From the NCBI GenBank assembly GCA_002704045.1, contig PAFF01000070.1, forward strand, positions 1 through 17,907: 17,907 bases of DNA, written 5' to 3'. Below the pieces are notes generated by a model, which saw nothing but the letters and a program-made list of their open reading frames with translations, was not told the origin of the DNA and made no database searches. The DNA comes from Fidelibacterota bacterium (GTDB lineage Bacteria; Fidelibacterota; Marinisomatia; SCGC-AAA003-L08; GCA-002704045). Of the stretch, positions 9,101-17,700 are shown in pieces. Numbering within the stretch: position 1 is the first letter of the stretch; each line of letters starts with the position of its first letter. The position numbers were made by a program, and so were the translations under genes.

Positions 9101-12100
9101 CAACTCGGGTTAATGAAGTTCCAACTACATCAGCAGGTAATGATCAATATGAAACTGTTCCCCATGACAACTATCATATGTCCATGGAGCCTTTTCAAGA
9201 TACAGGAATTGATGGTCAGCCTAATACAAATGATTTTAGAGATTATGGTCTAGACGGACTACTTTCTCAAAATGAGCCTGGTTGGCATCCTACATTAAAT
9301 CCTGATCCTAATAATGATGATTGGTATCCAGTGGATAACCCTAGTGGAACAGAAGGAAATGGTATCTTAGATTACATTGATTTAAACAACAATGGCATTA
9401 GAGATCCTGAGGATATTGGAGAGCCTGGAGAAAATGATGGAAAATTTACTTTTTTAGATTATGGTAGTGATAGAACTCCAAGTAAAGATGAAGATGGTTA
9501 TGATCCTGTAGGAAATCCTGATCCCAATGGTGATGATTGGCATCCAAATAATAATCCCAATGGTACAGAAGGTAATTTTATTCATGACATTCAAGAATAT
9601 AGTGAACAATTTAGTGATATAGGCTGTGATGGTTGCGGCGATATATTTGAAGATTCAAACGGTAATGGATGTTGGGATTCGGATGAAGAATGCACAGATA
9701 TAGATGGAAATGAATCATGTAATGTGGCAGCTTGCAATGGAGTATGGGAGGGAAATAATGATTATGTAAGAATATTTCTCAATGGATTTGCGTCATCAGA
9801 TCCAGAATATGGAAAAGGAGAAGATGCATTAGACTTTGACTGGCAGCAAATTTCAGGTCCAAATGTATTTTTAAATACTAAAGAAAGTAAAAACTTTATT
9901 AATTGTGGTGAGAATCCAAATAATTCAAATGAACTGATTTGTGAAAAAATTTGCAATGGTACAGATGATCAATGTCAAGATATTAACAATTGGTATGATA
10001 ACCCAGAATGGATTCCGCAATATGGTAATGATTCTGAGGGTTATTATAGTAATGCGATTTGCGATGAAAATACCGATACAATTATAAAATATTTTCCAGA
10101 ATGGGAAGAAGCTTCTGGATTATCTTGTTACTACGGTGGTGATGTTCAACCTTATTTTGATGCTGTAGTTCCCAATGGAGATGTTCAGAAAGTTTTTCAG
10201 TTTGAGTTAAGAGCAAAAGATACATATTTAAAGGGGTGGCCAGCTGAGAGTGCAAATCATTCATATCCAGAAAATGTAACGATAACTGTAAATCAAGAAG
10301 GCAATGTTGCTCCAATAGCTAATATTAGTCCATTTTCTTACAATTGCAGTGATGCCCCTGTTATAGTATTGTGTGATGGAGATTGGGAGTGTGATTATAC
10401 AGTCAGTCAATATGATAATACAGAATCAATTTGTTTTGACTGGTCAGCTGAAAATAACATACAAGGTCCAAGTTGGAGAATACCACACGATGGAGATCCT
10501 GAAACAAATATGGCAACAGTTGGATTGCTAGGAGCTGATATTGATTTAAATGGTGATGGAGTTATATCAGGTTCAGAAATAGGTTCATCTGATATTTTGG
10601 TTCCCTATGAAGGCAATGAAGAAATGCAGGCTCAAGAAGATGAAATATTTTTTAATTGGACTACAGGAAGATCGCCTGAGCCTTACAATGATTTAAATCA
10701 AAATGGTATGTATGACTTGTTTGAAACGTTTTTTGATTTAAATTCAAATGGGATATGGGATAGCGGTGATCCTTATTCCGGTTCACACATAGTAATTAAT
10801 CGAGTGGCTGATTTTCATAATATTTTATTAACTGTTACAGATACTTATTTAGCGTTTGATACGGCATCAATTGAAATTAAGGTATTGCATGAAGAAAATT
10901 CAAAACCAATGGTTGATGCCGGTAGCGATCAAACGTGGTATTTAGATGAATTTTCAGAAACTCATCCAGTTACCCTTCCTTATTCAGATAGAAGATATAT
11001 TAATAGTGAGTGGGTATTAATAGATAATGGAAATTTTGTGACTCAAAATTTATCTTATGATCCTAATATACTTGGCCTTTATGATTGTGGGGTTGATGGG
11101 TTGTGTGATGAAGATGAAGAAGGATTTAGTTTTTATGGTCCAGATGGTTTATATGATAGTGGAGATGAGATTTTTGATCCAGAAGGTGATGGCTGTTATA
11201 ATCCATTTTACAGATATCCTAACTTCTATTATTCTGATTGTGCAACCAATGGTTTAGAAGGTAATGGTATTTATGATGAGGGGTTAGAGTTTATTGATTA
11301 TGACAATAATGGTGAATATACGTCTGATTTGGGAGATGGTATAGGAGAGGAGTATAGGAGAGATAATCTGACATATAAATGGTATTCATCAGAAAATTCT
11401 TCGGATTTCATGGCAGAACCAATTGTTGATCTTGATTTAGAGCCTGGCACTCATATATATTATCTGGAAGTGTGCGATATATATAATGGTTATCCTAAAA
11501 ATGAATTTAATCCATATTTAGGTACTTGGAACGAAACAACCTATGATGGGTGTGCTTTAGATTCAGTCACTATTACTATTTTAGATGAAGAGCCTCCATC
11601 AAAGCCATCAACTCCAACTTTGACAAGATCATTGTACTCTATTGATATTGATTGGGAAATCAATAGCATGGATGAAGATTGTTTAGATAGATCTAGTTTT
11701 GAGGAAGATTGTAGGCCTGGATTTGTTGATAAATATAACTTGTATAGGAATGGGCAATTGGTTGAAACATTTTCAGCTTGGGTGGATGGTTCTCAAGATG
11801 GTGTTTACTTCTTGAACCCTGATGTTGATGATATGTACATTGATTGTGGAACACATAATGATCAAAAAATATGTGAATTAGAATGTTTATCAAGTGATTG
11901 CGAAAACTACGATAGTTGGACACCTAATGAAGAATGGTTTGACATTTATGGTAATAATCAATATGATCCAGATGAGCCTTTTTCTGACTGTTTTTATGAT
12001 GAGCAAGACATAGATGATGATGAAGATACAAGGTTTATATGTGAGGATAGTCCTTATTGGCAGGAAGATATGGGTGATGGAAGATACAATCATGGTGAAG

Positions 12101-14571
12101 ATTTTATAGATTGTTACTATGTCCTTGATAATAATGGTGACGTTCAATCAGATTCAATATGCTCTGGAGATTCAAATTTTGAAATAGATAAAGCAAATGG
12201 TAAATGGGATGATGCTGAAGATTTTATTGATTGTAATATTGATTTAACTATTTGTCTAGGGGATGAAGATGATGGGGATCTTGATCCAGATGATTTAAAT
12301 GGAATATATGATGAAGGAGAACCTTATGTTGATTCTAATAGTAATGGTAAATATGATGAAGCTGAGGAATTTGTAGATTGTGGATATAATTCAAGTGATG
12401 ATCTAGTATGCCAAAACGATGATGGTTGGGATGAGCAATTAGGTAATGGTGTTTATGACCCCCCTGAGCCTTTTACAGATTGGAATTATAATGGAGCTTG
12501 GGATACTGGAGATATATTTTATTCAAGTACAAATAGTGAGTCAAATGACTGGGACAAAAATGGAGATGGTTCATTTACAGGTGACTATATTAGGACATAC
12601 CCAAATTTCGTTGATGAGGATTTAGATCCTGATACTGAATACTGCTATTTTGTAACAGCCATCAATAGTTCAGGTATATCTAGCTATCCATCATCGACTA
12701 GTTGTATTTATACAGCAATTTTACCTACTGTTAATATTTTAACTCCAAACGGAGCAGAAATTTATACAAAAGGCAAGCAATTTGGTGTCGAGTGGGAAAT
12801 AACCGATGGATGGTTCAGAGATATTTCTGCAAGTGGAGAAGTTCAAGAGCCAGAGCCAGATCCTGAAGCATCATACATTGATAAAATATTTATTGAATAT
12901 CGAATAGGAGAGTTTGGTTATCCAGCCAATGGTGAAAACGTTGTATGGTATACTGAAGATTATAGCAACTTAACTGAATCCAATAAAGCTTACATAAGTA
13001 TTTTTGATCTTGAAGATATTGAAATGAACAAAGTAGAAATAAGATTAACAATTGAGGATATCAATGGGGTTTCAAATCATGTTTCATATACTGATATTAG
13101 TGACAATAGATTTACTTTATCAACAAATTTATTAAGCAGAAGTTTTCCTAGTGAGTGGAGTTTGATAGGATGCCCATTGGATTTGTCTGATGAAATAAAT
13201 TGGTCTGATTTTAATGCTGATGGAGAAATAAATGATGATGATATTATCTATGCAAATGATATGATTTATAATCTTGGTACAGATCAAAATTTGGGTAATT
13301 TTGGAACAGATTGGTATATTTATAATGAAAATGGTGAGTTTCCAACAAATTTTGGAGATGTATTTCCATTTCAGCATGGCAAGGGTTATATTCTATCTTT
13401 ATTTCAACCCAGTGGTGTAACATTGAAAGGTGGAGTGGTTGATTATCCTGATCCAAATGCTTTTCAGCAAAATGCAACTCTAAGTATCAATAGAGGGTGG
13501 AACCTGATTTCTAATATGTTAGTTTCTTCAATTGATAAAGATCAACTATGGATAGAATCTTTTAATCAATATTATACTTGGGACGAAGCTGTTAATTTTG
13601 GATTTGTGCAAAGCGAAATTCATGGATGGAATAATAATTTGTCAACATATCAAAGTGTAGATCAAGTAGTGCCTTGGGAAGGTTATTGGCTGCATGCATC
13701 TAGAGAATTAGAGCTAAAATTCAAACCTCATGTTGGAGAGGATATCGTTCAAAGAGAAAGTAGGTCCGATATTTGGTCTTTAAATCTTGTTGCAAGAGGT
13801 TTATCTAATGGATCAGCCGGAGACTTTATATCAGTTGGTTTATCTGATTCGGCAAATATAGGATTTAAATATGGTGAAGATGAGTATGATATTCCTGCTC
13901 CTTTGGGAGATAAATATATTGATTTATTTTTTGATAGATCTGATTGGGCTGGTAGTCCACCAGATGAAAATGGCAATACAGTTTCTGAAGTTGAATTCTT
14001 CAGAGATATAAGGCCTTATTCTGGTTTGGGTGAACCAAACTATTGGCATATTTCTACAATCACTTATGCTGATGATGGAATTGACAGTATCGAAGCATGG
14101 AATGCAAATGATGAAGTCCAATTATCTTGGAATCAATTTGATGCTATTCTTGGCCTTCCCGATCATAATATTTTCTTACATATTGATGATCAATATTTTG
14201 ATATGAAAATAGAAGAATCAGTTATACTATCAGATATTAATAATCGAGAAATTACAATTCAGATTGGTGGAAGTTCTCCGCTTGCTTATGATTCAGTTGA
14301 TATACCAACTCATTTCAGTGTAAGTGCTGCATATCCCAATCCATTCAATCCAATAGCTAACTTAGATTATGCTATTCCTAATTCAGATAATGTTAAAATA
14401 TCGATTTTCAACATTAATGGTCAATTGGTGGAAACCTTGTTAAATGAGTTTAAAACTGCTGGTTATCATACTGTTAGATGGAATGCATACAATATATCAA
14501 GTGGAATATATTTTGTTAAAGTAGAATCTGGACAGAATGTTTCTTCGCAGAAACTTATGTTAATGAAATAA
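6166..14571 (+). CDS. Giant secreted modular surface protein (2801 residues) with Ca-loop insertions and T9SS-type sorting tail
   Basis: This is a paralogue of the preceding gene with the same module order. Parts: signal peptide (1-17); N-terminal domain (18-157); Cys-rich stalk (158-275) with tandem DCLGECGGDAVE; EF-hand-like loop (303-314); FnIII (326-420, 426-520); a module shared with the paralogue (521-763) carrying an insertion near 660-745; FnIII with insertion (767-970); PKD-like modules (986-1375, 1380-1575, 1579-1805) with Ca loops at 1460-1471, 1509-1520 and 1524-1535; an FnIII (from 1811) split by a block of about 255 residues of acidic Cys and Ca-loop repeats (1886-2141); SPNGAE module (2186-2315); shared C-terminal module (2320-2708) with a dockerin-like loop inserted near 2348; sorting tail (2712-2801) with YPNPFNP and a final KLMLMK. 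By family knowledge it is a type IX secreted surface protein. A calcium-stiffened adhesin or matrix role is inferred; no enzyme motif was seen. Confidence 0.9.
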   Translation: MKKVLLIMTLLMSFGFSLQQCHEESGWCFDQQVNQAFYLFHQSAVIFDYALESSPLDEGDVIAAFKDDQCVGFYIIDLQEITLGGGVITIPLMGSAPGEDDGYLEFGDIPDFVMFDVSNMIPVCVNVGGDELTGFANNELLSYHGLFGEKLAIVTGNDQDCDGCAFNADNDDTVPANDPCDCQGPSDYCDCTGQPIDGYCSCSGDQIDCLGECGGDAVEDCLGECGGDAVEDCLGECGGIAELDCDGVCDGNAFENDCGCVGGSTGLEVDCCLVCNDEYAINYDNDGDGIAVGICNGEQVYDDINGNGQYDGGEEFEDLSICVPNPADGLTATVYNSDEDGGAIELSWNEVLGNLSHYEISRIPIEEDGNQGQEFIITTNSLSTTYLDQNLNPDTQYSYKVRAVHVGGNVGEWSNSDSDQTYPLVVPQVANVIVGEEILEIVLFISSSDYNNIDYTYQLQKSSNGVPEDTLSHYDLTYSDRDVVPDTQYCYRARSVWGLFSGSAAQYSSWSDVEVCGIPLEPSGWTVTVEASIEGLGVFYEDDLQNYLGMSPLATNGFDADGIDFPEPPTNPGNFIQFYFPHDDWQAPYTDYTQDIREYRELADNLETWSAEVVSNMDGPVELKFKFDDYGSYFGDIKAPIKFPIYVLMDDVYELVEMPRCLGLNDAYSIDGEICHEILDNNSCNGDCTWYENVCLDIEFSNDGSGSNNIQSISEESYDDQGNIINDKSSCESQDYTWFGNNIIEYESVANEVQNIDIIVGNLPPQIPTGLVASAYNPEDDPAAAWVTLEWDETEECCQTLESRYPATHYYIYRLLYGEEDVPGTPTDETTVLYREFIDNCSLPRGDAMPSPTMWGTTILDENNDEKVIDNDYCIEKRYNFMGIVYADEFSYIDSSLNIRAIPFLDKILDDYQENAFDGNGNINQQWLVDNSRYIFETDFRYVVTAVNEKYAGESSDLPTEIYSFTGVESLPSDTVVVSTRVNEVPTTSAGNDQYETVPHDNYHMSMEPFQDTGIDGQPNTNDFRDYGLDGLLSQNEPGWHPTLNPDPNNDDWYPVDNPSGTEGNGILDYIDLNNNGIRDPEDIGEPGENDGKFTFLDYGSDRTPSKDEDGYDPVGNPDPNGDDWHPNNNPNGTEGNFIHDIQEYSEQFSDIGCDGCGDIFEDSNGNGCWDSDEECTDIDGNESCNVAACNGVWEGNNDYVRIFLNGFASSDPEYGKGEDALDFDWQQISGPNVFLNTKESKNFINCGENPNNSNELICEKICNGTDDQCQDINNWYDNPEWIPQYGNDSEGYYSNAICDENTDTIIKYFPEWEEASGLSCYYGGDVQPYFDAVVPNGDVQKVFQFELRAKDTYLKGWPAESANHSYPENVTITVNQEGNVAPIANISPFSYNCSDAPVIVLCDGDWECDYTVSQYDNTESICFDWSAENNIQGPSWRIPHDGDPETNMATVGLLGADIDLNGDGVISGSEIGSSDILVPYEGNEEMQAQEDEIFFNWTTGRSPEPYNDLNQNGMYDLFETFFDLNSNGIWDSGDPYSGSHIVINRVADFHNILLTVTDTYLAFDTASIEIKVLHEENSKPMVDAGSDQTWYLDEFSETHPVTLPYSDRRYINSEWVLIDNGNFVTQNLSYDPNILGLYDCGVDGLCDEDEEGFSFYGPDGLYDSGDEIFDPEGDGCYNPFYRYPNFYYSDCATNGLEGNGIYDEGLEFIDYDNNGEYTSDLGDGIGEEYRRDNLTYKWYSSENSSDFMAEPIVDLDLEPGTHIYYLEVCDIYNGYPKNEFNPYLGTWNETTYDGCALDSVTITILDEEPPSKPSTPTLTRSLYSIDIDWEINSMDEDCLDRSSFEEDCRPGFVDKYNLYRNGQLVETFSAWVDGSQDGVYFLNPDVDDMYIDCGTHNDQKICELECLSSDCENYDSWTPNEEWFDIYGNNQYDPDEPFSDCFYDEQDIDDDEDTRFICEDSPYWQEDMGDGRYNHGEDFIDCYYVLDNNGDVQSDSICSGDSNFEIDKANGKWDDAEDFIDCNIDLTICLGDEDDGDLDPDDLNGIYDEGEPYVDSNSNGKYDEAEEFVDCGYNSSDDLVCQNDDGWDEQLGNGVYDPPEPFTDWNYNGAWDTGDIFYSSTNSESNDWDKNGDGSFTGDYIRTYPNFVDEDLDPDTEYCYFVTAINSSGISSYPSSTSCIYTAILPTVNILTPNGAEIYTKGKQFGVEWEITDGWFRDISASGEVQEPEPDPEASYIDKIFIEYRIGEFGYPANGENVVWYTEDYSNLTESNKAYISIFDLEDIEMNKVEIRLTIEDINGVSNHVSYTDISDNRFTLSTNLLSRSFPSEWSLIGCPLDLSDEINWSDFNADGEINDDDIIYANDMIYNLGTDQNLGNFGTDWYIYNENGEFPTNFGDVFPFQHGKGYILSLFQPSGVTLKGGVVDYPDPNAFQQNATLSINRGWNLISNMLVSSIDKDQLWIESFNQYYTWDEAVNFGFVQSEIHGWNNNLSTYQSVDQVVPWEGYWLHASRELELKFKPHVGEDIVQRESRSDIWSLNLVARGLSNGSAGDFISVGLSDSANIGFKYGEDEYDIPAPLGDKYIDLFFDRSDWAGSPPDENGNTVSEVEFFRDIRPYSGLGEPNYWHISTITYADDGIDSIEAWNANDEVQLSWNQFDAILGLPDHNIFLHIDDQYFDMKIEESVILSDINNREITIQIGGSSPLAYDSVDIPTHFSVSAAYPNPFNPIANLDYAIPNSDNVKISIFNINGQLVETLLNEFKTAGYHTVRWNAYNISSGIYFVKVESGQNVSSQKLMLMK
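6787..6894 (+). repeat. 36-bp in-frame tandem repeat (DCLGECGGDAVE)
   Basis: Copies at 6787-6822 and 6823-6858 differ at one base (CTA versus TTA for Leu). A third copy, 6859-6894, begins identically and then diverges to DCLGECGGIAEL. The unit belongs to the Cys-rich stalk and resembles the CNGDCGG motifs of the preceding gene. Near-identity at the DNA level points to recent unit gain, so copy number may vary between strains. Confidence 0.9.
9241..9591 (+). repeat. Two diverged copies of a 45-residue acidic repeat
   Basis: Protein residues 1026-1070 (DNA 9241-9375) and 1098-1142 (DNA 9457-9591) align without gaps. The pattern is DYGxD, S, E, G, P, then NPDPNxDDWxP, then NPxGTEGN and an acidic end. 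The linker between them holds an EF-hand-like DLNNNGIRD loop. The copies differ at many codons, so the duplication is old. This sits in the first PKD-like module as an insertion absent from the smaller paralogue. Confidence 0.8.
11821..12588 (+). repeat. Acidic Cys and Ca-loop repeat block inserted in an FnIII domain
   Basis: Protein residues about 1886-2141 repeat the pattern NGxYDxGExF[IV]DC followed some residues later by a second Cys, then W and GNG. Clear units are GNNQYDPDEPFSDC, GDGRYNHGEDFIDC, NGKWDDAEDFIDC, NGIYDEGEPYVD, NGKYDEAEEFVDC and NGVYDPPEPFTD. The FnIII halves on either side (KYNLYRNGQ before, DPDTEYCYFVTAINS after) are continuous in the smaller paralogue (SYNIYRDGD ... SPSTEYCYAIAGVNS). 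Confidence 0.8.
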
Positions 14572-14602
14572 ATTGGAGTAAATCCCTAATCTGATTTAAA
14601 AG

Positions 14603-14623
14603 CCCCTCAAAAGAGGGGTTTTT
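14603..14623 (+). terminator. Rho-independent terminator
   Basis: CCCCTC (14603-14608) and GAGGGG (14613-14618) form a perfect 6-bp stem around AAAA, followed by five T. It starts 31 bases after the stop at 14571. Confidence 0.9.
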
Positions 14624-14726
14624 AATTTTGTATTAAAAATATCTTGAAAATTTAGGAAAAATCAAAGTATTTTTAGACTAATTACCTTAGCCATTTTACG
14701 CGTTTAATCTGGTTTTTGTAATCAAG

Positions 14727-14757
14727 GCGGATGGAAGTAATGCTCAAAATGCATTAC
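14727..14757 (+). promoter_or_regulatory. Upstream palindromic element, copy 3
   Basis: GCGGAT (14727-14732) is followed four bases later by a perfect 7-bp inverted repeat, GTAATGC (14737-14743) and GCATTAC (14751-14757), with a TCAAAAT loop. The GCGGAT and GTAAT words match copy 1, and the following GTAGT matches the position after the stem in copy 2. It ends 33 bases before the lipoprotein start codon, so a role in the leader or at the promoter is possible. Confidence 0.45.
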
Positions 14758-14790
14758 GTAGTTTAAAAATCGTAAAAACCCGAATTTGTT

Positions 14791-17700
14791 ATGAAAAAAA
14801 ATATTTTTGCACTAGTAGTACCCTTTTTAATTTTTAGTTGTGATGAAAAAAGTCTATCATCTATTACTGTAGATGATCCAGAGCCATCTAATCTTGATAC
14901 ACTAGGTGATAATCTATCTGATATTGGTACCTATGAAGACTACTTCTATGATTTCAATGAAAATATAAATGTAAAATTCTTAAAATATGAATATCAACAT
15001 TTATTTTTAGGCGCAGTTTTTAAGCCTGAGGAAGACACAATAAACTTTACAACTTATCCTAACTTTTTTGTAACTGTATCGCCTGATTCTTTAGAATCTT
15101 CAATTGACGAAGATGATTTAACTCAAATTACTGAAGCTTCATCATCGCAAGAGGTTGTATCTAGAGAATTTAATTTTGAAATAAGCGGTCCTGAAAGTAC
15201 AATTGATTCACTTAAATGGCAGCAGGTTAGTGGAGACGATTATAGGTATGTAGTTTTTTCTACTAAGTTAAAATTGTTGCCAGAAGTAGAATCGCAAACT
15301 GGCCCAGCTATATCTCAGGTATTTGCAAATGATTATTATACAAATAATTTTCAAAAATCAATTTTTTCAGAAGATGATATTGCATCAAGCTATATGCTAA
15401 TTGATACTGTTGAATGGGACACGACAATTACATACAGCTACACAAGTTCAGCTTTAATAGACACAATTTTTCAGGAAAGATTGGACTCTATTAATCAGCT
15501 TGTAGATACGGATTTTCCTTATTTTGCTGATGGTTCAATGGTGCCTTATTACACGGATTCAACCGGGTTGATCCAGATCCCTGATGTTGAAGATAAAAGC
15601 GGTTTGTCATATGAGTTTACAGTTGATACAATGGTTGTTATTGGAACTGATTTATTATTTAGTTCATATGTTAATGAAGAGGGTGAAACCGTTTTGGGTG
15701 AGAAAATGGATAATTTGTTAACATCATACAGGTCTGAATATTTTACTGATTTAAATAATAACGGAGTGTATGATCCAGATCCAGAGCCATATATTGATTT
15801 AAATAACAATCAGCAATATGATGTTGGTGAGGTTTTTGTTGATATAGGTAATGGTATTTGGAATGAAGGCGAGCAATATGAAGATGTGATAAATGGCAGT
15901 TGGGATGTTGGTGAAGAATTTATTGATACTGGAAATTGTCAATATGATAGTGGCGAGGAATATGTAGATATTGGTAATTGTCAATATGATGATGGTGAAG
16001 ATTTTACTGATGTTGGTAATGGGGTTTGGGATGATGATGAGCCATTTACTGATCTGGGCAATGGTGTTTGGAATGAAGGTGAGACTTTTATTGATGCTGA
16101 TGGAAATGGTTCTTGGAGTCCAACTGAGACTTTTGATGATGCAAATGGTAATGGAATTTGTGATTATATAAATACCTACTCTTCAGATGAATTTGCAGAT
16201 TGTGATGCAGCAATTGATAATTTAATCACGCAAGGGATACCTTCTTTTTTAATATGTACTAATGCTGTAACATTAGGAGATAGTCCTGTTAGTGTAGTTT
16301 GTCCAGAGTATTGCAATACTGTTGAAACCTATGATGACGCAAACGGAAATGGTATGTGGGATTTAGCTGAAACATTTACAGATGTTGGAAATGGGTATTG
16401 GAACGAAGGTGAAAACTATTCTGATTTAAATTTTAATGGACAATATGATTTAGCTGAAGATTTTGTTGATATTGGAAATGGAGTTTATGATGATTGTGAA
16501 GAATTTGTTGATTCTGGATTATTGAATGGTGTTTGGGACCAAGGAGAGGACTTTATAGATATAGGAAATGGGGATTGGGATGAAGGAGAGCAATTTATAG
16601 ATAGGTCTAATGGTATATGGGATCAGGGTGAAGATTATGTCGATACGCCCAATAATCAATATGAATCCTGTGAGGAATACACAGACGTATTGAATGGTCA
16701 ATATGATTCTTGTGAAGAATTCACAGATGTACCTAATGGTCAATATGATGATGGTGAGGTATTTATTGATATTGGTGATGGTATTTGGAATTTTACAGAT
16801 TTAAATAATAATCAAATATGCGATCAGAACGTAGTAGTTGAAGTTGATGATGAAAGCGCTTGTACTTCAATTGGTGGGGATTGGTCGAGTAGTACTTGTA
16901 CGGTACCAAGTGAATGTGAAGATTTTACTGATTTAGGGAACAGTCAATATGATCTTGGCGAGGTATATACTGATTCAAACAGTAACGGAATTTATGATGA
17001 AGGTGAAGTATTTGAGGATTTGGGCAATTTAATTTATGATCAGCCAGATACTTTTACTGATCAAAACAATAATGATATTTGGGATGATGGTGAGCCCTTT
17101 GTCGACTATGATGGGGACTTGGAGTATGATTCTTTTATTCCCATGGAGCTTTTGACCATATATCCAGGTGATATTTTAGTTGATGAAAATGGTGATATTG
17201 TTGATACTATTCTTGTTCAAATTTCAGATTATAAGTATTATAAAACAAAAAGTTTTACAAACATAGAATCAGCGCAAGAGGTTGTCACCAATCACGTTAT
17301 CTTTGAATCGGATTTTGATAACGTTTCAGAATATAATTTAGCAAAAACGCAGTCAGGATCTAGTTATGATTATCATTTGTTTAATGTGGACTCTGAATCT
17401 ATTAACAAATATGTTTTTCCTAGTTATTTTAATTATGTTGGTTTATGGAATATTCAAGAGTCGGAAGAAGCTGATCCAGCGATGTATGACTTTTTTGGTC
17501 CTGAAGGAAGTTATGGGTTTTGGTTTGAAGAAGAGGGTATTCGGGAATCTCTGTTTTACCTTCAAGGAGGCGAATATTTTCGAGATGGAGAACACGTTCA
17601 AACATTTGAGGTAGATACAACAGAGCATGCTATTTATTATATTTCAAAAGATTATCAAGTTGATAGAGATACGGTTAGTGTAGAGATGTATAACGGGATT

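Noticed and set aside
16165..16329. Frameshift or assembly join in the lipoprotein repeat array
   Set aside because: The non-repeat insert stays in the same frame, has normal codon use and rejoins the repeat register, so an in-frame insert is the simpler reading.
15742..17136. CRISPR-like array of about 42-bp repeats
   Set aside because: The repeats are in frame, code for a conserved peptide, vary in sequence at the DNA level and have no unique spacers of constant length.
15742..17136. RTX-type (GGxGxDxUx) calcium repeats
   Set aside because: The period is 14 rather than 9 residues and the GGxGxD core is absent.
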